The position numbers were made by a program, and so were the translations under genes. The notes beneath the pieces were generated by a model. The model was not told the origin of the DNA, did not search any database, and worked only from the letters and a program-made list of their open reading frames with translations. Positions 61,097 to 64,000 of a stretch of DNA of 64,000 nt are shown here, one piece after another. Positions within the stretch are counted from its first letter, which is position 1. Each line of letters begins with the position of its first letter. Location of the stretch: NCBI RefSeq assembly GCF_039535115.1, contig NZ_BAAAWO010000001.1, positions 3,286,001 to 3,350,000 on the forward strand, in the 5' to 3' direction. This stretch comes from Paeniglutamicibacter sulfureus. GTDB lineage: Bacteria; Actinomycetota; Actinomycetes; Actinomycetales; Micrococcaceae.

Positions 61097-61483
61097 GTGG
61101 AATACGAATCATGGCGCGGGATGCTGCTGTCGATGCCCGGCGCCTTCGAGGACTTCCCCTTCGGTGAGGACGCGGCGGTGTTCAAGGTTGCCGGGAAGCA
61201 GGGCGGCCGCGCCAAGATGTTCGGGCTGCTGATGCACCGCGGCGGGCAGCTGAACTTGAACCTCAAGTGCGATCCCGCGCTCGCCGAGCAGCTGCGGGCC
61301 GCCAACGAGCAGATCACCCCCGGCTACCACATGAACAAAAAGCACTGGAACACCGTGGTGCCGGGGCTGGATGAGGAAACCATGCTGGCGATGATCGAGG
61401 ATTCGTACGACCTGGTTGTCGCCTCGCTGCCCGCCGCCGAACGCGCGGCGCTGGGCTGGAAGGGCCTCGTAGAGCGCGGATGA
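61097..61483 (+). CDS. MmcQ/YjbR family protein
   Basis: The product has 128 aa. GTG at 61097 with AGGA upstream. The family pattern is MLLSMPGAFEDFPFGEDAAV, then AKMFGLLMHRGGQLNLNLKC, TPGYHMNKKHWNTVVPG and IEDSYDLVVASLP. The fold resembles a double-wing DNA-binding motif, but its role is unproven. Stand-alone between two small genes. Confidence 0.82.
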   Translation: MEYESWRGMLLSMPGAFEDFPFGEDAAVFKVAGKQGGRAKMFGLLMHRGGQLNLNLKCDPALAEQLRAANEQITPGYHMNKKHWNTVVPGLDEETMLAMIEDSYDLVVASLPAAERAALGWKGLVERG

Positions 61484-61507
61484 TCCGGAATCGGTAGGCT
61501 GGATGGC

Positions 61508-61831
61508 ATGTACTTCATCGTTGTAAAATTCCAGACCAAGCCCGACTACACCGCCCAATTCATGGACCTGGTGACCCCGTTCACCGAAGCCACCCGCAAG
61601 GAGCCCGGGAACCTCTGGTTCGACTGGTCCCGCAGCGTCGAAGACCCCAGCGAGTTCGTGCTCGTTGAAGCGTTCCTGGACGACGATGCCGCCGGCAAGC
61701 ACGTGAACTCCGAGCACTTCAAGGCGGGTCTGGAAGCCATGCGTCCGGCCCTGGTGGCCACCCCGAAGATCATCTCACGCAAGGTTGAGGGCGATTCCTG
61801 GGGCGAAATGGGCGAATTGCAGATCGGCTAG
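61508..61831 (+). CDS. Antibiotic-biosynthesis-monooxygenase (ABM/YgiN-like) domain protein
   Basis: The product has 107 aa. Ferredoxin-like ABM dimer fold: MYFIVVKFQTKPDYTAQFMD, TRKEPGNLWFDWSRSVEDPS, FVLVEAFLDDDAAGKHVNSE, HFKAGLEAMRPALVATPKII. Members act as cofactor-free monooxygenases or quinol-modifying enzymes. The gene is six bases before the MpaB-DUF1990 gene, so the two are probably co-translated. Confidence 0.85.
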   Translation: MYFIVVKFQTKPDYTAQFMDLVTPFTEATRKEPGNLWFDWSRSVEDPSEFVLVEAFLDDDAAGKHVNSEHFKAGLEAMRPALVATPKIISRKVEGDSWGEMGELQIG

Positions 61832-61837
61832 ACCGAG

Positions 61838-63241
61838 ATGTTCGAGCCACTTCGGCGCAAGCTGCAGCAGACCTTTTCCGCCCAGGAACACTACGATCCG
61901 GTGTGGGAACGCGAGCTGGACCGCGGGGATGATGCGGGGTACTTCCCGCACGACTCCGCGGTTTGGGTGGTGCACGGCGGGATGAGCCCGATCGCCGCTG
62001 GCATCCGGGCACTGCTGACCCAGGCCCTCCACCCGGGGGCGCTCGCCGGGGTGGCCGAGCACTCGAACTACCAATCGGATCCGCTGGCCAGGCTTGCAGG
62101 CACGATCCGCTGGATCTTCACTCTCACTCACGGCGACACCGCAGCTGCCGACGCGGCCTGCGCTTGGGTGGCCCGCCGCCACGAAGCCGTCACCGGGAGC
62201 TACCTCGCCGGCACCGGGGAAGAACGCGAGTATGCGGCCAACGACCCGGGGCTCGCAACCTGGGTGCACCTGGCCTTCGCCGATGCCTTCCTGCGCAGCC
62301 ACGAGATCTTTTCCGGACCCGTCCCGCAGGGTGCCGACGCCTATGTTCGCGAATGGGCCAAGGCGGGCGAACTCATGGGAGTGCCCAACCCTCCGCGCAG
62401 CGATGCCGAACTCCGCGAAGCCATCGCCGGCTACGAGGCCCGCGACGAACTGGCCGGCGGTCCCCGGGTCGCCGAGGTCGTCTCGTTCCTGAAAAACCCG
62501 CCGTTGGACCCCGCCGTGTTGCCCGGCTACAAGCTGCTCTTTGCCGCGGTTGTCGCTACCCTGCCCGAAAACCACCGGCGGATGCTGGGATTGCGGCGCC
62601 CGACCCTGGCCGGGATTCCCCTGCCCGCCCGCCTCGGCGGAAAGGCGGCGCTCACAATGGCGGGCCTCGCGCTGGATAAGCAGCGGCCGACGGAACTGGC
62701 CGCACGCCGCAGGCTTTTCCGCCTCGGAGTGCTCAACGACCTGGACTACCCCGAGGCTGGAATCACCGACGCCGTCCCGGCACCCGCCGGCTTCCGGACG
62801 CTTCACGTGCGCGAGCGCGTGGGGCAGGGCGAAGCGGCCTTCGAGGCGTTGGCCTCGGGGATCATGTCTTGGAAACTGCACGAGGCCGCCGGCCTGCGGG
62901 TGCGCGCCGACACTCCGATGGTCCAATTGGCCAGTCGCGTCCGGCTCGGAATCGGCCTGGGAGCCGCACGCATCGAGGCTCCCTGCCGCGTTGTTCGGCT
63001 GATCGAGTCCGCCACTCGGCGCGGTTTCGCCTATGGCACGCTGGCCGGGCACCCGGAGACCGGCGAGGAATCCTTCGCCGCCGTGCTGGAGCCCGACGGC
63101 GCGGTGTACCTGGAGCTCAAGGCCGTCTCGCGGCCTTCGCCGGGGATCTACCGCTTGGGCTCCCCGGTGACCGCGGCCGCCCAGTCAATGGTCACGGACC
63201 GCTACGTGGCGGCAGCCCGGAGGCTTGCCGGCGGAAACTGA
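61838..63241 (+). CDS. Fusion of oxygenase MpaB domain (DUF2236) and DUF1990
   Basis: The product has 467 aa. Residues about 10-270 resemble the MpaB/latex-clearing-protein oxygenase family: YFPHDSAVWVVHGGMSPIAA, LLTQALHPGALAGVAEHSNY, WIFTLTHGDTAAADAACAWV, LATWVHLAFADAFLRSHEIF. Residues about 305-460 resemble DUF1990: RVGQGEAAFEALASGIMSWK, RRGFAYGTLAGHPETGEESF, YLELKAVSRPSPGIYRLGSP. Both halves are intact and in one frame, with no stop or frame problem at the join. MpaB-type proteins are haem oxygenases; DUF1990 function is unknown. Probably translated with the ABM gene. Confidence 0.78.
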   Translation: MFEPLRRKLQQTFSAQEHYDPVWERELDRGDDAGYFPHDSAVWVVHGGMSPIAAGIRALLTQALHPGALAGVAEHSNYQSDPLARLAGTIRWIFTLTHGDTAAADAACAWVARRHEAVTGSYLAGTGEEREYAANDPGLATWVHLAFADAFLRSHEIFSGPVPQGADAYVREWAKAGELMGVPNPPRSDAELREAIAGYEARDELAGGPRVAEVVSFLKNPPLDPAVLPGYKLLFAAVVATLPENHRRMLGLRRPTLAGIPLPARLGGKAALTMAGLALDKQRPTELAARRRLFRLGVLNDLDYPEAGITDAVPAPAGFRTLHVRERVGQGEAAFEALASGIMSWKLHEAAGLRVRADTPMVQLASRVRLGIGLGAARIEAPCRVVRLIESATRRGFAYGTLAGHPETGEESFAAVLEPDGAVYLELKAVSRPSPGIYRLGSPVTAAAQSMVTDRYVAAARRLAGGN

Positions 63242-63274
63242 GCAAGCCGGCCCGGGTTTCGGGCGGTCGGCCCG

Positions 63275-64000
63275 CTACGGGCAGGTGTCCACCGGTTCCC
63301 GGCCCTGAAGCCTGTCATTGGCCCACGCGACCAGGTCACGGATCAACGGGGAGTCGTCCTGCACCAGCGGCATGTGGTCAAGTCCCTGATACTCGCGATA
63401 CTCCATCTCCTGCCCCGCCGCGCAGCGCGCGGCAACCCAGTTGCGCTGCATCCCCGGTTTCACCAGCTGGTCGGCCAGCCCCTGGCCCACGAAGAGCGGG
63501 TAGCCGATGTCCATCGCCACCGAGTTTTCCCTCAGCTTCGCGCCCAGCGGTCCGTGCAGCGCCGAGGCGGGAAGCACCGCGTCGAAGAGCTGCGTGCCGC
63601 CAACGATTGCCGAGAGCGCGTCGCGGCCGCCAAAGCAGAGTTCGCCGATGCGTTCGACCGCTCCGGCGTAGCCGGGTGTCAGCAAGGAACCGACGCCGAG
63701 CGCGGGGAAAAGCTCCTCCCAGGAGGCAGCAATGTAGGAGGACACGACCTTGCCCGCCGCGTCGTCCTTCACCCCCAGCGCCAAATCCTCCAGGTTGCTG
63801 GCCGGGGCCAGTGCCGCGACACCCAGCACCCCGATCTCCGGGGCATAGTCCCGCGCGATGGCTGCGCTGAACAGGGCACCGTGCCCGCCCTGGGAATGTC
63901 CCCAGATCACGGCGTCCCCGCGCAGCGCGATCCCCTCGAGCCGGCGGGCGGCCCGGTGCGCATCGAGCACGTTGCGCCCCTCGGCCTCGCCCACCAGGTA
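63275..64000 (-). CDS. Secretory lipase-type alpha/beta hydrolase, C-terminal part
   Basis: At least 242 codons; the gene enters from the right edge, so the N-terminus and any signal peptide are outside. The nucleophile elbow is GHSQGG (serine in VIWGHSQGGHGALFSAAIA). Upstream context LVGEAEGRNVLDAHRAARRL is typical of secretory lipases. Acid and histidine sites are likely in LFVGQGLADQLVKP and QGLDHMPLVQDDSPLI. Conserved cysteines appear in ELCFGG and near the end (VDTCP). Probably exported, hydrolysing lipids or esters. Confidence 0.85.
   Translation of the reverse strand, partial: YLVGEAEGRNVLDAHRAARRLEGIALRGDAVIWGHSQGGHGALFSAAIARDYAPEIGVLGVAALAPASNLEDLALGVKDDAAGKVVSSYIAASWEELFPALGVGSLLTPGYAGAVERIGELCFGGRDALSAIVGGTQLFDAVLPASALHGPLGAKLRENSVAMDIGYPLFVGQGLADQLVKPGMQRNWVAARCAAGQEMEYREYQGLDHMPLVQDDSPLIRDLVAWANDRLQGREPVDTCP

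Noticed and set aside
1..64000. tRNA, rRNA, CRISPR arrays, prophage or insertion sequences
   Set aside because: No cloverleaf, repeat-spacer array, transposase or phage gene could be recognised in the gaps or genes.

Overview
The window is high-GC DNA with actinobacterial gene style: many GTG starts, strong GGAGG-type ribosome sites, 1-4 base gene overlaps, a LANTG sortase substrate and a non-mycobacterial type VII secretion (T7SS) locus. The gene content (KynR-KynU, GbcA/GbcB, purA, tdk, DmoA/SfnB-like sulfur genes) suggests a soil Micrococcaceae relative such as Arthrobacter, Paeniglutamicibacter or Glutamicibacter. The genus is an inference. No rRNA, tRNA, CRISPR array, transposase or phage gene was seen.

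Left region (1-16.2 kb): a T7SS and polymorphic-toxin island. On the minus strand are the start of an FHA-FtsK type ATPase, a membrane-anchored periplasmic-binding-fold protein and a 1018-aa helical lipoprotein-like protein. On the plus strand are two identical WXG100 proteins, one intact 1830-residue RHS/YD-repeat toxin, two 261-aa membrane-anchored putative immunity proteins, and three gene fragments. The layout reads as a tandem duplication of [WXG100 - rhs - imm1 - imm2]: the first copy lost rhs and most of imm1, and the second lost imm2. A LANTG-anchored acidic surface protein closes the region.

Middle (16.2-33 kb): an SRPBCC protein; a kynurenine module (KynR-like Lrp regulator, kynU, frameshifted permease); tdk; a TetR regulator; a TfoX-like protein; purA; a nitrilase-family amidase; metY with a CoA-binding protein; a histidine phosphatase; a glycine-betaine demethylase pair (gbcA/gbcB) with a divergent LysR; and a methyltransferase.

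Sulfur regions (25-27, 33-41 and 54-61 kb): five SAM-I-like riboswitches lie before metY, acs, ssuB, sfnB and metN. Together they place O-acetylhomoserine sulfhydrylation, acetate activation, sulfonate import, two flavin monooxygenase/SfnB desulfurisation modules and methionine-type import (metNI plus two metQ) under one signal. Acs could recycle the acetate released by MetY.

Catabolic island (41.4-53.5 kb): an aminotransferase - aldehyde dehydrogenase - alanine dehydrogenase operon, two LysR regulators, and a divergent operon of an ectoine-hydrolase-like M24 protein, an aminotransferase, an M20 deacetylase, an MHS transporter and an SDR. A T-N11-A palindrome occurs on both sides. This fits breakdown of ectoine or a related acylated diamino acid through a non-standard gene set.

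Right end (60.6-64 kb): a second CoA-binding protein, a YjbR-like protein, a small monooxygenase, an MpaB-DUF1990 fusion and a truncated secretory lipase. Two otherwise intact genes (permease, second sfnB) each carry a single extra base in a short homopolymer.
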